Shown here: in pieces, positions 32,515 through 44,100 of the stretch
Numbering within the stretch: the first letter of the stretch is position 1
How the letters are laid out: every line of letters starts with the position of its first letter
From: Chara braunii
Lineage: Eukaryota; Streptophyta; Charophyceae; Charales; Characeae
Reading direction: 5' to 3'
NCBI GenBank assembly: GCA_003427395.1
Contig: BFEA01000295.1
Coordinates: 621,359-685,358 of the forward strand
DNA length: 64,000 nt
The notes under the pieces: model-generated
What the model saw: the letters and a program-made list of their open reading frames with translations, nothing else
Databases searched by the model: none
Told to the model about the DNA's origin: nothing
Program-made: the position numbers and the translations under genes

Positions 32515-33165
32515 GTGCGCAACTTCTTGGGGACTTGCGGATTCTGGCGTATCTTCGTTCGCAAGTTCGCAGCAAGGGTGGAGCACCTACGGAAGTTGGT
32601 GCGTAAAAGTCAGGAATGGGATTGTGGTCCAAAACAGCAGGCGGCGGTGGATGATATCAAGGCACAATTCCGAGAAGGAGGATTGATCCTGGGGGTTCTG
32701 TGCTTTGACAATGACCCGAATCGGCCCTTTGTGGTTGAAACGGATGCAGGCCCCACAGCGTTGGGTGGTGTCCTCATCCAAAAGGATGGAGAAGGACGAG
32801 AAAGGCCATCGAGATTTGAGAGTCGAACGATGAATGAGGCGGAAAGGAAATATTCCCAATTTAAGAAGGAAACCCTTGCAGTGCTTCATTGCTTCAGGAT
32901 CTTCCGTGACTATGTGTTTGGAAGACAGTTCGTCTTGCGGGTTGATCCGACTGCCCTGGCGCAGTCACTGAAGAATTATTCCCCCTCGGATCCAACTATC
33001 GCTAGATGATTGATCTATATCTGGATGTTCGATTTCGAGATCGAGCGTATTGCAGGAATGCAAAATCGAGCCGATGGATTGAGTCGAATCGAGTGGGACT
33101 CCTCGAAAGATCGGGCAGAAGACTTGGTTCCTGTGGATGGATTTCTGAAAACATACGAGTAACAG
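32515..33165 (+). pseudogene. Element C RNase H domain
   Basis: Open from 32515 to a TGA at 33007. It shows NFLGTCGFWRIFVRKFA (RT connection), FVVETDAGPTALGGVLIQ (first catalytic Asp), YSQFKKETLAVLHCFRIF (Glu) and FVLRVDPTALAQSL (Asp). The TGA sits where the family has tryptophan (IAR-W-LIYI). After it the frame resumes with IAGMQNRADGLSRIEW, the A-D-x-L-S-R motif holding the last Asp. All four catalytic positions are retained, so this domain has lost little besides the stop. Confidence 0.85.
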
Positions 33166-33545
33166 TTGAGTATCAATGTTTGGGAGTATATTAGCAATGC
33201 TTCGTCCCGACCTGGGAACTCCATCTGGAGTTCGCCAAGTTGTTATCAGAAGCGCTCAAAACTTGTGATGAGAGAGCCCTTTACTGAGGAGGATCCCTGG
33301 GGCAAATGGTCCACGGAACAAATGATGAGGTTGACATTGTCTGACCCAGTACAACTTTCGGAAGAACCCCTTACGATTGAAGGGGGACATGAGCAAGGCG
33401 ACGACGTCCTCAAGATTTCTGGAGGAATGATATTTCTTGTTAATTCGTTGATACAGGAAGATCGCGACTAATGTTGGAAGAAGGGGAAAGCAGTGAGATC
33501 AAATAAGCCTTTCGTGAGGAGGAATATGATGGGATTTATAAGAAG
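33166..33545 (+). pseudogene. Element C pol, RNase H to integrase linker
   Basis: Acidic, low-similarity region with an ORF (33166-33471) reading EPFTEEDPWGKWSTEQMMRL and PLTIEGGHEQGDDVLKISG. It lies between the RNase H and the integrase zinc domain. No domain is recognised; it is probably a linker. Confidence 0.45.
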
Positions 33546-34268
33546 ATTGGGCTTTGGCTGAATGGGGACCTGAACGAGGCAGAGATAGAGCCAGAAATAA
33601 GAGAGAAGGCAAATGATTTTGTCATTCGACAAGGGCATCTTTTCAAAAAGTCTGACGATGGAATGCCTAAGAAAGTGGTCTGTGGGGTTTCTAGGCAATT
33701 GGATGTGATTGCGGCTCTACATGATTGAGTGGCAGGTGGACATCGATCCGCACCAGTAACATTAAGAAAGATCCAACATCTCTATTTTTGGGATGGTATG
33801 GGGAAGATGGTGACGAAGTTCTGCAGCTCTTGCATTCCTTGTCAGAAACGTTCAAATCTCCGCTATGCTGAGCCACTTAACCCACGATATGTGGTTGAGC
33901 CAATTGAAGTTGTGCACCTCGACCTGGTTGTTATGCCACCCGGGCTTAATGGATACAGATACATTTTTGATGCGAGAGACAATCTTACCGGGTTTGTTGA
34001 TGGGCGTACAATCCGTGAGCGAACCGGCAAGATTCTGGCAGAATGTATCGAAGAGTCTTACCTTCGGTACCCATTTGTTCGGGAATTTGTGATGGATCGA
34101 GGCGGTGAATATCGGGTAGAAGAGGTTCAGACTCTCCTGAAAAGGCTGGGAGTGAACAATAGTTATACTACTAGAGCGCACCCCCAGGCCGATGCTCCGG
34201 TCGAACGTGGGCATGCCACCTTGACCAATTTGCTAGCTAAATGGTGCGCAAGCAAGCCATCAACATGA
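33546..34268 (+). pseudogene. Element C integrase, zinc-binding and catalytic domains
   Basis: The HHCC domain reads ALHD, a TGA (about 33727), then AGGHRSAPVTLRKIQHLYFW and CSSCIPCQK. The catalytic core has VVHLDLVVMPPG (first Asp), FVMDRGGEYRVEEV (second Asp) and HPQADAPVERGHATL (Glu), giving D,D-35-E. A TGA at 34266 replaces the tryptophan that element E retains at the equivalent place (PNLWSTVFF). The core residues are intact and only the stops disable it. Confidence 0.88.
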
Positions 34269-34772
34269 CCCGTCTATCTCAGAGTTGCCATATTTGTTGA
34301 AAATATAACTGTAAAACGGACTACTGGATATGCTCCTGTTACGTTATGGTTTGGACGACATGCTACGTTTCCAAGTGAGAGTTTCCTGACCACATGGCAA
34401 AATCAGGATATGAAAGTCAGTCTTTCTACAGAAGAATTGTTGGACCTGAGAGCCAGACAGATAAAAGCTACTGAGGAAAGAGTTGTAGAGGCCGCTGCAT
34501 CAACTACGGACAGCAGACGGACGGACAAAGTTAGATGGGATAAGCAACCCTGGGTTAGAAAGGAACCGTTGGAAGTTGGGGATATTGTCCTCCTCTATGA
34601 CTCTTCTCTTGAAAAGCAGTGGTCGAGGAAATTAGATAATCGATGGATGAGACCATATCGTATCATTAAAAAAACAGAGCATGGAGCATATGAGATTGAG
34701 GAGATGGATGGAGCAAATGGGCGAGATTGGGTTTCAGGCTCACGCTTGAAGAAGTTTGTCCATAGGGATTAG
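34269..34772 (+). pseudogene. Element C integrase C-terminal domain
   Basis: Continues after the stop: FVENITVKRTTGYAPVTLW, then STEELLDLRARQIKATEE, then the GPY/F-like DNA-binding module RKLDNRWMRPYRIIKKTEH and a final DWVSGSRLKKFVHRD before TAG at 34770. There is no chromodomain. The equivalent segment of element E (58765-59199) aligns throughout. This is the last recognisable pol domain. Confidence 0.85.
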
Positions 34773-36379
34773 ATAATGCCTTACTTTTCTTAACAGACAT
34801 TGATACCTCAAGCTAACTTGATTTTATGATTAAGTATTTGTAAGATATATTTTCCATGTAATGGACAAACACATATGGACTTGTAATGAATTACTTGTTG
34901 ACGTCATTTTTGTCATTATTTTTCGTTCTCGAGCAAAATAATTGATATGCATAATGATTTTTCAAACCCTGTAAAAATGATTCTCTGAGCATGCATTTCT
35001 TTTATTTCTTATGTTGAATGTGTTTTGCTTGTGAAGGATGAGTGTGAATCATTCGCGCAAAGTTATGACTTAGTGTGTAACATGTGGCTTCCTGAACGAT
35101 AAATATTCGTTCTGTAGGCACATGGTTTAATAAATATAATAAGTTTATATATAATACCTAGTCTTTATTGTGTCTTGATATTCCTGAAAGATGTGAGGCT
35201 TGTAGGTGATAGTGAGGCTCGTGCCGGAACTTGGTTCCTGGTCCTCAACGAGATGATGTCATTTTCCTTGAAAAAGGGCGATGGCTACACTATCACCGAA
35301 AAAGAGGATGGTGTCGTAATCCTGTTGAGACCTTGCCTATGGTGGGGAGCGATCGCTGCTTATCACAGGGGTGGGGTTGATCGTCTATCTTTGTGATATG
35401 CAGGGTCGTCGTGTCCTTATGATCCTCGTCTGACCAACTTGGACTATATGGATGGGGTTGTCTCACCCTGTAGACGTGACATTAACAGAGTTGCGATACT
35501 GGAATCGGAGGGAATGTGGTGAGACTCGAATCTAAAGCGAGGCTTGATGTCGAGATGTTATCCTTTGTGGAGGATTACACCACTCCTCGACGAAGTCACA
35601 TAGAATTCGGGGATACTAAGACACAATAATCCTAGGTATTTGTAAAATTGCACAGTCGGATGGGTTATGAAACTCGGGTAAAGGACTTAAATAATGGGTT
35701 CTTGTATTGGATGGCTAGTTCAGATTATGTCTGAACGATTATCATAGGTTAGGTTATGGAGACCTGTCAGGGGTTATTCCTGGCTCATTCTGAAAATTGG
35801 CTAAAGGTCAATACGAGTCTTCCAGAAGGGATGGTGAAAAACTGGAGCCTTGCTATTATTATCCCCGACAACTGTGACTGTAGTATAGTACGAGTATCCT
35901 TGTGTTACTGGGAGATCGAGGTTAAACTCCTGGCAACACGTGAGTCTGTTGAAGTGTTGTCGATGCATCCCCATGGACATGAGAGACCCGGGTTAAATTC
36001 CGAGCAGTAATGGTTGTTTGCCCAGATGATTGAAATAATGATTTCCAACCGAATGAATTTTGTTAGCCAGAACCGTGAAAACTATGTTCTTTAAATTTTG
36101 GGCTTCCAGGGGCTGAATCTGGGTCTGCGTTTCAAATTTTGGGCTTCCAGGGGCTGGATCTGGTACCAATCCAATGAGTGCGGGATGATTGTAAATTTTG
36201 GCTTCGATGGCATAACTCGTTTAATAGTAAGGAGTCCGTTCTTTCGGATACCCGCTTGTTAAAGTATTTGTGATTTTATTAAGATTAAAAGATACTAAGA
36301 GAGGTATCTATAAAATTTAATATTGAGAGCACCGACCCCGTGAACGACGTGGAAGTCGTTCAATGGGGCTCGGGAATGC
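34773..36379 (+). other. Element C 3' untranslated region
   Basis: 1.6 kb without a convincing gene. Two ORFs (35175-35396 and 35756-36010) have no known domain; the second has SIVRVSLCYWEIEVKL, loosely similar to an ORF at 50832 in element B. A 41-bp tandem duplication carries AAATTTTGGGCTTCCAGGGG at 36093 and 36134. The sequence before the 3' LTR (GGGGCTCGGGAATGC) is only a weak polypurine tract. Element E has a Gag-like ORF in the equivalent position. Confidence 0.55.
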
Positions 36380-36952
36380 TGTCGGGGCAGAAACCCTGAC
36401 AAGGGTATCTGCCAGTGTTTTTCAACGTCGGGCGCTGTCTGACCTTTTCGCTAAATTGGAGGACTTGATGAGATTGATGTTGCCAAAGTTTCTCCAGACC
36501 AGCGCTATGACTGAGAGACTTAAACTTTTTTGAACCTGACATCGTCGACGCAGGACGACATCGACATCCGTGTGGGATAGCAGTTGTCTACACTGCCGTC
36601 CGCGATTTTCGACGAGGCCGCACTGGCGTGCGGTCGTGGGAAAACTAAAGTTGAGCCTACCCTACCTATAATAAGGTCACAGCCGCGCGATTCAGAGCCT
36701 AAGTGGGCCAAAAAGGGGACCTCGACGTGAAGGAATGGCCTACGGTCCATAGGGCTTAGGCGCCGAGGACCCGGGGGCGAAGGCGTCAGGGCCGGCTGGG
36801 TAGTGCAGCCGTCAAGGTTGTCGGCTGTCGACCCCGCCAGCCAGCCACGGCAGCAAGCCGGCTTAGCAGGCATAGCCTGCTAGGCGCTAGGAAGGGGGCC
36901 TGCTGGGCACCAGAAGCCCTTCATATAGAAGGGCCGCTCCTTTTCTAATGTG

Positions 36953-37046
36953 AAAAGAAGCTAGCCCAGTAGGTACCGTCGTTTGATTACCACCCCGCAG
37001 ACATGGGGATCGAACCTGACCGTTGTACTACTGGGCTAGCTCCTTT
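36953..37046 (+). ncRNA. tRNA-like hairpin with pol III boxes (C 3' LTR)
   Basis: AGCTAGCCCAGTAG pairs perfectly with CTACTGGGCTAGCT; the outer AAAAGA/TCCTTTT pairs extend it to about 20 bp. Box A TAGCCCAGTAGG (36962) matches the tRNA consensus at every position, and box B GATCGAACC (37008) also matches. Sites that are mismatched in the 5' LTR copy are paired here. Confidence 0.6.
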
Positions 37047-37402
37047 TGGAGCAGCCCGCGATTTGACAAGGGGTGCGGCCGATTTCCGGCCGTGCGATCT
37101 ACGAAGATCGCGCGGCTGAAATTAGCCGCGCCGGGGTGAAAAGGCCCCTGTGAAAGGATGACACGCAAAGGCCGAGAAGTGGTCCGACGTTTTTCTTTTT
37201 TTATAGAAAAAAAAAACAAACTTACCTGTCCCGTAGCTGGACGCGTAAGCATGCAGGTACGGGCGCGATGGAGATAGCTACAACGTCGAGGTAAGTCGGT
37301 TCTTTCTTCTTTTGTTGTTTTATCTTTTGTTGTTTTCCTTTTTTTCTTTCGTTCTGGGGCCATCGGGACAGAACGAACCGACGGGATGTAACCGTTGGGA
37401 AA

Positions 37403-37433
<31 letters not shown>

Positions 37434-37724
37434 TAAAATTAAAACAAAGCGCCATCTGGCGCAGGGAGAACTGACGGGGACTTAGTGACCCCACGAGAAG
37501 TAACGGGCGCCCATTGTTTTGGGCAACCCTTTCAATTCGAAGTACGGTTTTTTCTTTTTCTTTTTTTTTCTCCTTTTTTCTTTTTCTTCTTTAGATTTTG
37601 GTAAGATTTTTGTCAGATTTTCTTTTTATATTTTTTCTCCCTTTTTTCTTTTTTCTTGTTTTGGTCTGAAGATTTGTTGAGTGCCCATTCGTTCTAGACA
37701 AATGGGCAAGAAGTCTGGCTGAGC

Positions 37725-37781
37725 CAGACTGTTTCGTCGGACTTCCACCGACTCATCAGGGGGTTGAACCCCGACAGTCTG
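37725..37781 (-). ncRNA. Type III hammerhead ribozyme, antisense in C 3' LTR
   Basis: Textbook minimal type III fold on the minus strand: stem III (8 bp, CAGACTGT with ACAGTCTG), cleavage triplet GTC, stem I GGGGT-TCA-ACCCC, CTGATGA, stem II GTCGG-TGGAAGT-CCGAC (5 bp perfect) and GAAA. Every conserved core nucleotide is present. It lies about 1.35 kb into the LTR and is antisense to gag-pol, so it would act on antisense transcripts. Confidence 0.92.
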
Positions 37782-37825
37782 CCCGTGGGCGGCGAATGTG
37801 CCGCCCTAGGTGGCCAGGTTCAGAG

Positions 37826-37836
37826 AGAGAGAGAGG

Positions 37837-37869
<33 letters not shown>
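37826..37869. repeat. (GA)n microsatellite in C 3' LTR
   Basis: AGAGAGAGAGAGGGAGAGAG run, longer than the matching tract of the 5' LTR (23509-23535). Confidence 0.9.
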
Positions 37870-37870
<1 letters not shown>

Positions 37871-38692
37871 CCAACACTGCGCCCGTCGGGCTTTAAAACG
37901 GGCTGCAGTGTTCGCCTGCGCGCCCGAATCTGGCGCCGAGAGCGTCCGGGAACGAGCGCGAGGCAAAGGGTGGAAAGAAGACCTTGTTGAGCTTGACTCT
38001 AGTTCGACTCTGTGAAATGACTTGGAGGGGGAAAAATGCTCGTTCGTTTCTCAGACGACGAGCTGCCCCTGCCTTATAGAGAGAAAAAAAAAAAAAACGA
38101 AAAGAAAAAAAGAAAGGGGAGAAGTTGGAAAAAAAAAAGAAGGGAAACTGCCGCGGATCTAGCCGCGGCCTCGGTCCAGATGCAAGTTTAAAAGCATCTG
38201 GACTATGGATAGGTAGCGGACTGTTGGTTTCAACAGTCTGCTTGAAAATGGCTGAGTACAGCCATTTCTAGGCTGCGTCTGGCCGCGGGTGAAGGCCAGA
38301 TGCATTACCAGGGTTCAGAACTTGGTTCCCCTAGGGGAACATCAAATTCCCTGGCCCTTGATCGTGAGTTTGATCAAGGGCCAGACTCTATTCCGAGATT
38401 TGGCTGGGGGCAAAGTAGCTGCCCTCAGCCTTCAACCAACTATAAAAGCTACCTTGCCACCCAATAGCCTCACACTTGTGGCAATGCTGTTGGGGTCTTC
38501 TACTCGAGTAGATGCTGGCTGACTGACTGCTGGTGTGAGGAGGCGAAGTGCTGGAGGTCTGCAGAAGCACTTGGAGGAAGGAGGAGGCAACCATAGCTAA
38601 AGGCTGAGAGCTTCTTGTCCCACCTTCTGTGTTGTGCTGCAGGCTGTGGGGAAGTCGTAGCCTTGAGGTTGCTGCTGGTTTTCTAGGGTGGT

Positions 38693-38942
38693 GCAGCGGA
38701 AGCGCTGCCGAATTCTTGCGGCGGCAACACCTGTTTTTTGGCAGTACGGCGAAAGCGCTGCCGAAATTGTGCGGCGGCAGCATGGGGTTTCTTGGAGTTA
38801 CAGTGAAAGCGCTGCCGAAATTGTGCAGCGGTAGCACTGTTATTCTTGGCGGAACGGCGGAAGCGTTGTCGAATTCTTGCAGCGGCAACACCGATTTTCT
38901 TGGCGGTACGACGAGGGTGCTGCCGGATTATGTGGCAACAAT
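38693..38942 (+). repeat. 54-bp hairpin array (C 3' LTR)
   Basis: Same five-unit array as at 24355-24602. Unit four reads GTTGTCG...CGGCAAC here but GCTGCCG...CAACAGC in the other LTR, so different bases are paired in the two copies. Confidence 0.75.
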
Positions 38943-40454
38943 ATTTTGTACAAAATTGCGAGAAGGGGGACTGGACGTTGCCGCAAGGACGGTATCGCCG
39001 AGGTGGAAGTGCAGTTTGGAATAGGAAGGGTGTGGCGATCATCTTGTTGAGGACGTTGTGGGACGCGACACTTGTAAAAATTGTCGAGGCCGTTGTTATT
39101 TTTTTGCGGCATATCGAGTAAGTGGGGATTAAGTCCGGGACCACCAAGTATTGCTGCAGGCAGGTGGCGACCTGACTTGGTATTTGGTGGGTTGAATCGG
39201 CGCTGTTTTGGTGGAAGGTGTGACGTTGAGGCCATGGGATTTGAGAGTGGGACACTCTCCTCAATGGCGAGCTCGCTTCTGTGTTGGTGAGCGGCGCCTG
39301 AGTCAGTGGTAGCGTTTGAAGGAGGGAGTGGCTCGTCCTTGGGAATGACCACAACAAAGGTTGTGCGGCAAAACTTTTCTTGAGAACATATTTGGCTTCT
39401 TGAGTGGACCTTCAAAAAATTCACTCAAGGTCAATGTGACTCAATGCCGTTGCACACCCGCGGGAACCCACACCTTGCATGACCTTGCTTTGAATTCAGG
39501 GGAAAAGGTAGAGTAAGAGTGTGATGTCATGCGTGTGAAGAAAGGGCTGACTTGTTTTGGGGATGGATGAATCTTTGGATTGTTTCTTTTCCTGATTGTG
39601 CAGGTAGGTTGGGAGATGCATGTGAGAAGGAATCTCCATGGTTGACTCAAGATAATAATGGCGATGCTTACCTCTCTCCCACCGAACCTGAATGCATGTG
39701 ACACAAAAGAGAAGAAACAAAAGTAATAATGGAAGTGCGAACGGACGGGTACTGAAAGAAGGAAGGCCGTGGGAAAATTAAAAAGAAAAGAAGACAAGGG
39801 AACACCTTAGTATATTCCCAAGGATTTCCCCATTCTATCTCGAACGACCACTGTCCTTCTATGCCCGTCCAAAATGTCTTACTTCTTTCTCTTCTCAATT
39901 CGTCTAAGTCGACCCTTAGCCGGGAAGACATAGAGCGGTTGTCTGCACCTAGGGTCTAGGCTTCTTCTCTCCAGGAGGCATCTGAGGCGGGGGTTCGTTG
40001 CCTTAGGGGCCGACCCTGTTATCGACTCGGAGCAGACCGTTTTTGTGGGGGGATACCATGCTGTTGCGGTGGAGCCAGCCCAACTTCTGAGTCCTGAAGA
40101 ATGTGTTCGACAGAGGGGAAGGGGTATTCCAAACCACTTCCTGGAGGGAAGGATGTCTTGAAGCTAGAAGCAGTCGCCTCCTCGTGCGTTCAGGGAAAGG
40201 GGAGGCTGAATCTAGTACCCGGCCGGGTGGCCGCTTTAGGAGCCACCAACGTGTGGGAGGGCTGGCGCCACAAGAAGCCCAACCCGTGATTCAACTAGTG
40301 TTAACGGGAGTGCAAATAGGCACTACTCTCGCGATCGGACCGTGACACAAGAATCACGGCCCGAAAAGGGGAGTGAAGATTGAACATGGAAGTGAGTATG
40401 TCTAAATTATTTTGACAACAGTACCGCTTCGTAGTTCAGATGCTTGAGTAGACA

Positions 40455-41116
40455 GTGATTCTCCGATTGTTCAGCACACGCGAGGCGACGGCTAATTGGT
40501 TAGCAGTGCCGACACGATCCCACGCCGAGATGATACGGAAAGGAAGACTGGTGTACAACCTACTCGGAATGGGATGTGCCACGATTCTGGGACGGGAGCG
40601 TGAGGAAACCACCGCGGAGTTATATTTTCTTGGTTGAACCAAGCCAACGTATTGTACGATATGACTTTGCACCTCCGAATCCATCACGGGATTACAGCGA
40701 CATGAACCTGGTTGTGGTCCACGAGGACTGTCTGGGAGTAGAGACCATTCCTGAGGTTAAATGAATTTTTCTCTATATCGTACTCCATCTGAATGAGTTG
40801 CAAGGTCCGTTCGGCCTCCTTCTCATGTGAGACGGGTGCGAGCGAATAGGTTTAACACCATTCGCTCGGAACGTTTTGACGTCACCACGTTTTATGACGA
40901 GGCTTGTGAAATTTATGAGTGTCTCTTCTAACAGGTGGCTTCTTCGGTGTGCAGATGCCTAGCGGACGACGATACCTCACTAAGGCCAGATATTTACTGA
41001 TTCGCGACACTACGGACGAGGAGCTGATCTGGCCAGCGGAGCGATTATTATTTATTCGGGATGGAGCGCCCACGCGGTGGATTGGTTTTATCGGCCTGCT
41101 CAGTGGTGGGGAGTGA
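40455..41116 (+). pseudogene. LTR-resident ORF segment, 3' LTR copy
   Basis: Homologue of 26118-27181. An indel near 40560 changes frame, but 40576-40764 reads through the first stop of the 5' copy (PRFWDGSVRKPPRSYIFLV...SRDYSDMNLVVVHED). The second ORF from ATG 40954 ends at a TGA (41114), and the downstream half is deleted. Function unknown. Confidence 0.45.
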
Positions 41117-44100
41117 TTCTTTCCTAACTCGCGCGTGGATGTTCACGCCAATGTGGCCCGACTTCCGGACGAAGTTCATGGATACACCTTGTACTTCCAT
41201 CGCGCAAGCGACCTCCAATGCCTTTCTCGGGTCATTGTGAGCGTCAAAATTCTGGTAATCCCGTGAGGGCCGACAGGTTTATCCTGGTTGAGCACACCCT
41301 CTCAAGTGAGGTGCAGTGGTAAGTTGTTCTTTTGTAGGACCACATCTACATGACTCTACAAGGGTAATAATGACAAAAAAAACAACAATCTTGCGTAGGT
41401 AGGCCAACCAGATGGATAGTATCTGCGATGATGGCACTATCATGCTTATGCATTGAGGGGTAATCGATCACTTAAATATAAACTGAGCAAAACGAAAATT
41501 GAACACTTGAAGAGGTGTTGAGCGGAACAACGAGGACGAAGTAACAGGAAACGAGACACTTTCATGCCAAGTGACCTCGTGTTGGCGATGGGTACTTCGT
41601 CATTCATGGAACAGGGAGAGTAATTATCACTTAGGAGGACAAAGCGACTAACAAAATTACGCGCACCCCTCCAAGTCGTTATACATGGTATGGAGATGCC
41701 ATCGAACCGAGAGTTCAAACATCTACCAGGAGCCAGATCACTTGTGATCTGCATGATACCAGTAGTGTTTACTTATTGAAGCTGTGCGCGACGGATTTTT
41801 CGTCTGCGGACTGCGGTATAATTGTCTCTTCGGTCATGTAGGCAGGAAATGATAATCTTGGCAGGTCATCTCATCAAGTCGAAATGTTGTTTATGAGTAG
41901 GGGATTATAAAGGGACCAGGATTATATGTTGGGTTTCACGTTTGGTCGAGGCCGTTCTAGTCGACCGACGCTTGTTCGAACCGAGGAGATCAGCGCCCCG
42001 AGAACGGACAACGTTCGTGTCCACTTGACGTTAACCAAACGTACCTATACTCCAGCGAGCGAGCAAACGCCCTCGGCTGACCCACCTCTGCAATTGCATG
42101 CAAAAGCTTTCGCACGTGGGTCAGTAGCTCGGTAGGGATACGCCCCTAAGGGTGGTGATAGCCCGTTAGGGAAGGTAAGATGTGCCCCACGAAAACCTAT
42201 CCTGTCGTAGGGGACCGTGGGATGTACAGCTGGCGCACCCGGCTAGAGCGGCGAAGGGGCAGTGCAACCACGTCCGTCTCGGCGGTTCGCGAGACTAATT
42301 ATACATCGTCCTAAGTTGTCTCTTGATTTTGTTTTAACTCCTGCGTGACATAGCCGGGAGGGCCCTCGCTCACGAGGGGGATGATGCGCTCGACACCGCC
42401 ATCGTTGAAATACGGACCGAGGAGTTTCAACGTGATTGTAGCCCGATGGATGGTTAGCCCACGAAGCGGTAGAGTGGCGGGGTGGCTGCAGATGCACCAC
42501 CCGCTAACCGTGATCTACTGAGAAAGCTTTAAATGTGAGCATGATGTTGGGGCCCGACAAGATGAGAACCATATTGGGGCATAGGCAGGCACCGCGAGGA
42601 GGCCCGCAACAGTAAAGGCCGCGAAGGCTGTTTACGGGGGACTCTCCTCCCCTTCGGGCTTCAGAGTTCTCATTTGAATATTTGCCACTACTACCGGGAT
42701 CGACACCGGGCCCGTTCCCACCCAGGCCACTCTTAGGCTTGCAGCGGGCCCGCGTTTGCGACCTTCCGGGTTGTCAAGAGAAAGTCAAGGTGGAACTTAC
42801 CTGCTGCAAGGCCGAGAGGGTGGCGGGCCTGCCCGGAGGAAGAGGGCGGAGGAGGATGTGGCACAACAGCAGTAGCGCTGCTGTGCCCACCACTCGTCGA
42901 GACCTGTGTGTAGCAGCGAAGGATTAGCGAGATCGTTGCAGCTTCCCGTAGGGTAGCCGGTACTGGCTAGTAAAGTCCTATAAATCGACTGGGTGGTCGG
43001 GCGCTATAAACGAACTGACGATCTAACGAACGGATTGGCGTCAGGCCTAGGACGGAGTGAAGAACGGAAAGAAGGATGAAGTGTAGGAAAGAAGAGAGAG
43101 GCAGATGGATTTTGCCGGGGTCTTGGGCCAGGTACGACGGCGACAAAGATGGTGGAAAGCGAGCGCAGAGACTGTAGGTGAGACAGCGGGGCAGTGCAGT
43201 TGTCGGAATGGCCATAGCGGTGTGGAGTACTGCGGGCGAGGCGGAGAAAGCCACGGGCGCTGAGGCTGCGGAACGAGACACCATGTCGGGCTGCTGTGGG
43301 ACCTGCCGCTGCGCTAGCAGCAGCGAGCAGCAGACAGGGGAGTGACGGAAGGCAAACGGGCGAAGCATCCGAGTGCTGCAACGAGGCGGAGTGGCGATGG
43401 GCGGCGCGTGCAGCAAACGGGCGGATGAACCTCTCGGGGGTTCAGCAGCAGGTGAGCGCGGAGCAGATGGGAAGATCCCGGGAGGCACCAGACAACAGCG
43501 GGTAGGTAGTGCGCCGGGCAAGGCTGCCCGTGGTAGGGGCAAAGCTATAGCGCAGTGGGGGCTGAACCCGGGCGCAAGGTCCCGCCCGGTGCATTCGAAG
43601 GTAGAGGAGTATAGTGGGGTGAGTGCGTGCGGAGACCGTGAGGGAGGGGGTGACAAGAGCTGCAAGCCGGGTGCCGTACAGTCGGCCGCGGTGGGGACAG
43701 TGAACGAACGGTGGCGAAGAAGGAGGTGCGTGGAGGCAAATGAACCCGGCCCGCTTCCCAAACCAGGTGCTTTCGAGGTGGGAGATGGTGGAGTAGTAGG
43801 GGGAAGGAGCGGAGAAACACGTACCTCATCCGATTCCTAACGGAATCGGGTGAGGGGAAATGCCATTTTGGCATTCTAAGATGGGGCGAATCAAATGGAG
43901 GTGTTAGTTTTACTAACAGGTCAGTAGATTAGGAGTTAGTTTAGAAATGGGCTGCGTAGTGGCTATGGCAGGGCAACAAGGGAGAGCGGTGAGCTCGCTC
44001 GTTTCTTGGTGAAAACGAGCGAGAGAGGAGGCGTTTTGGAGATTTTGCAGGGTGGCGACCGTGAATGTGAAGTTAGATTGGTGAAAAAGCCAGTGGGATA

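Larger units (their letters stand above)
22065..42395 (+). mobile_element. Element C: Ty3/gypsy retrotransposon with 6-kb LTRs
   Basis: Two long direct repeats, 22065-28443 and 36380-42395, both start TGTCG and end CGACA, a perfect 5-bp terminal inverted repeat with TG...CA ends. About 5% divergence was counted over the first 235 bp. A primer-binding site follows the first LTR. The 7.9-kb interior encodes capsid, CCHC nucleocapsid, protease, RT, RNase H and integrase in that order, which is Ty3/gypsy order. Flanks are CCGT (22061-22064) and CCGC (42396-42399), an imperfect 4-bp target duplication. All coding frames carry stops or shifts. Confidence 0.9.
36380..42395 (+). repeat. Element C 3' LTR (6016 bp)
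   Basis: Starts TGTCGGGGCAG and ends GCGCTCGACA. It repeats the 5' LTR in order, with a deletion of about 230 bp at about 41250 relative to the 5' copy, small indels and scattered substitutions. It carries its own copies of the tRNA-like hairpin, hammerhead, hairpin run, 54-bp array, TATA-like motif (about 41902) and splice-donor-like site (42173). Confidence 0.9.
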
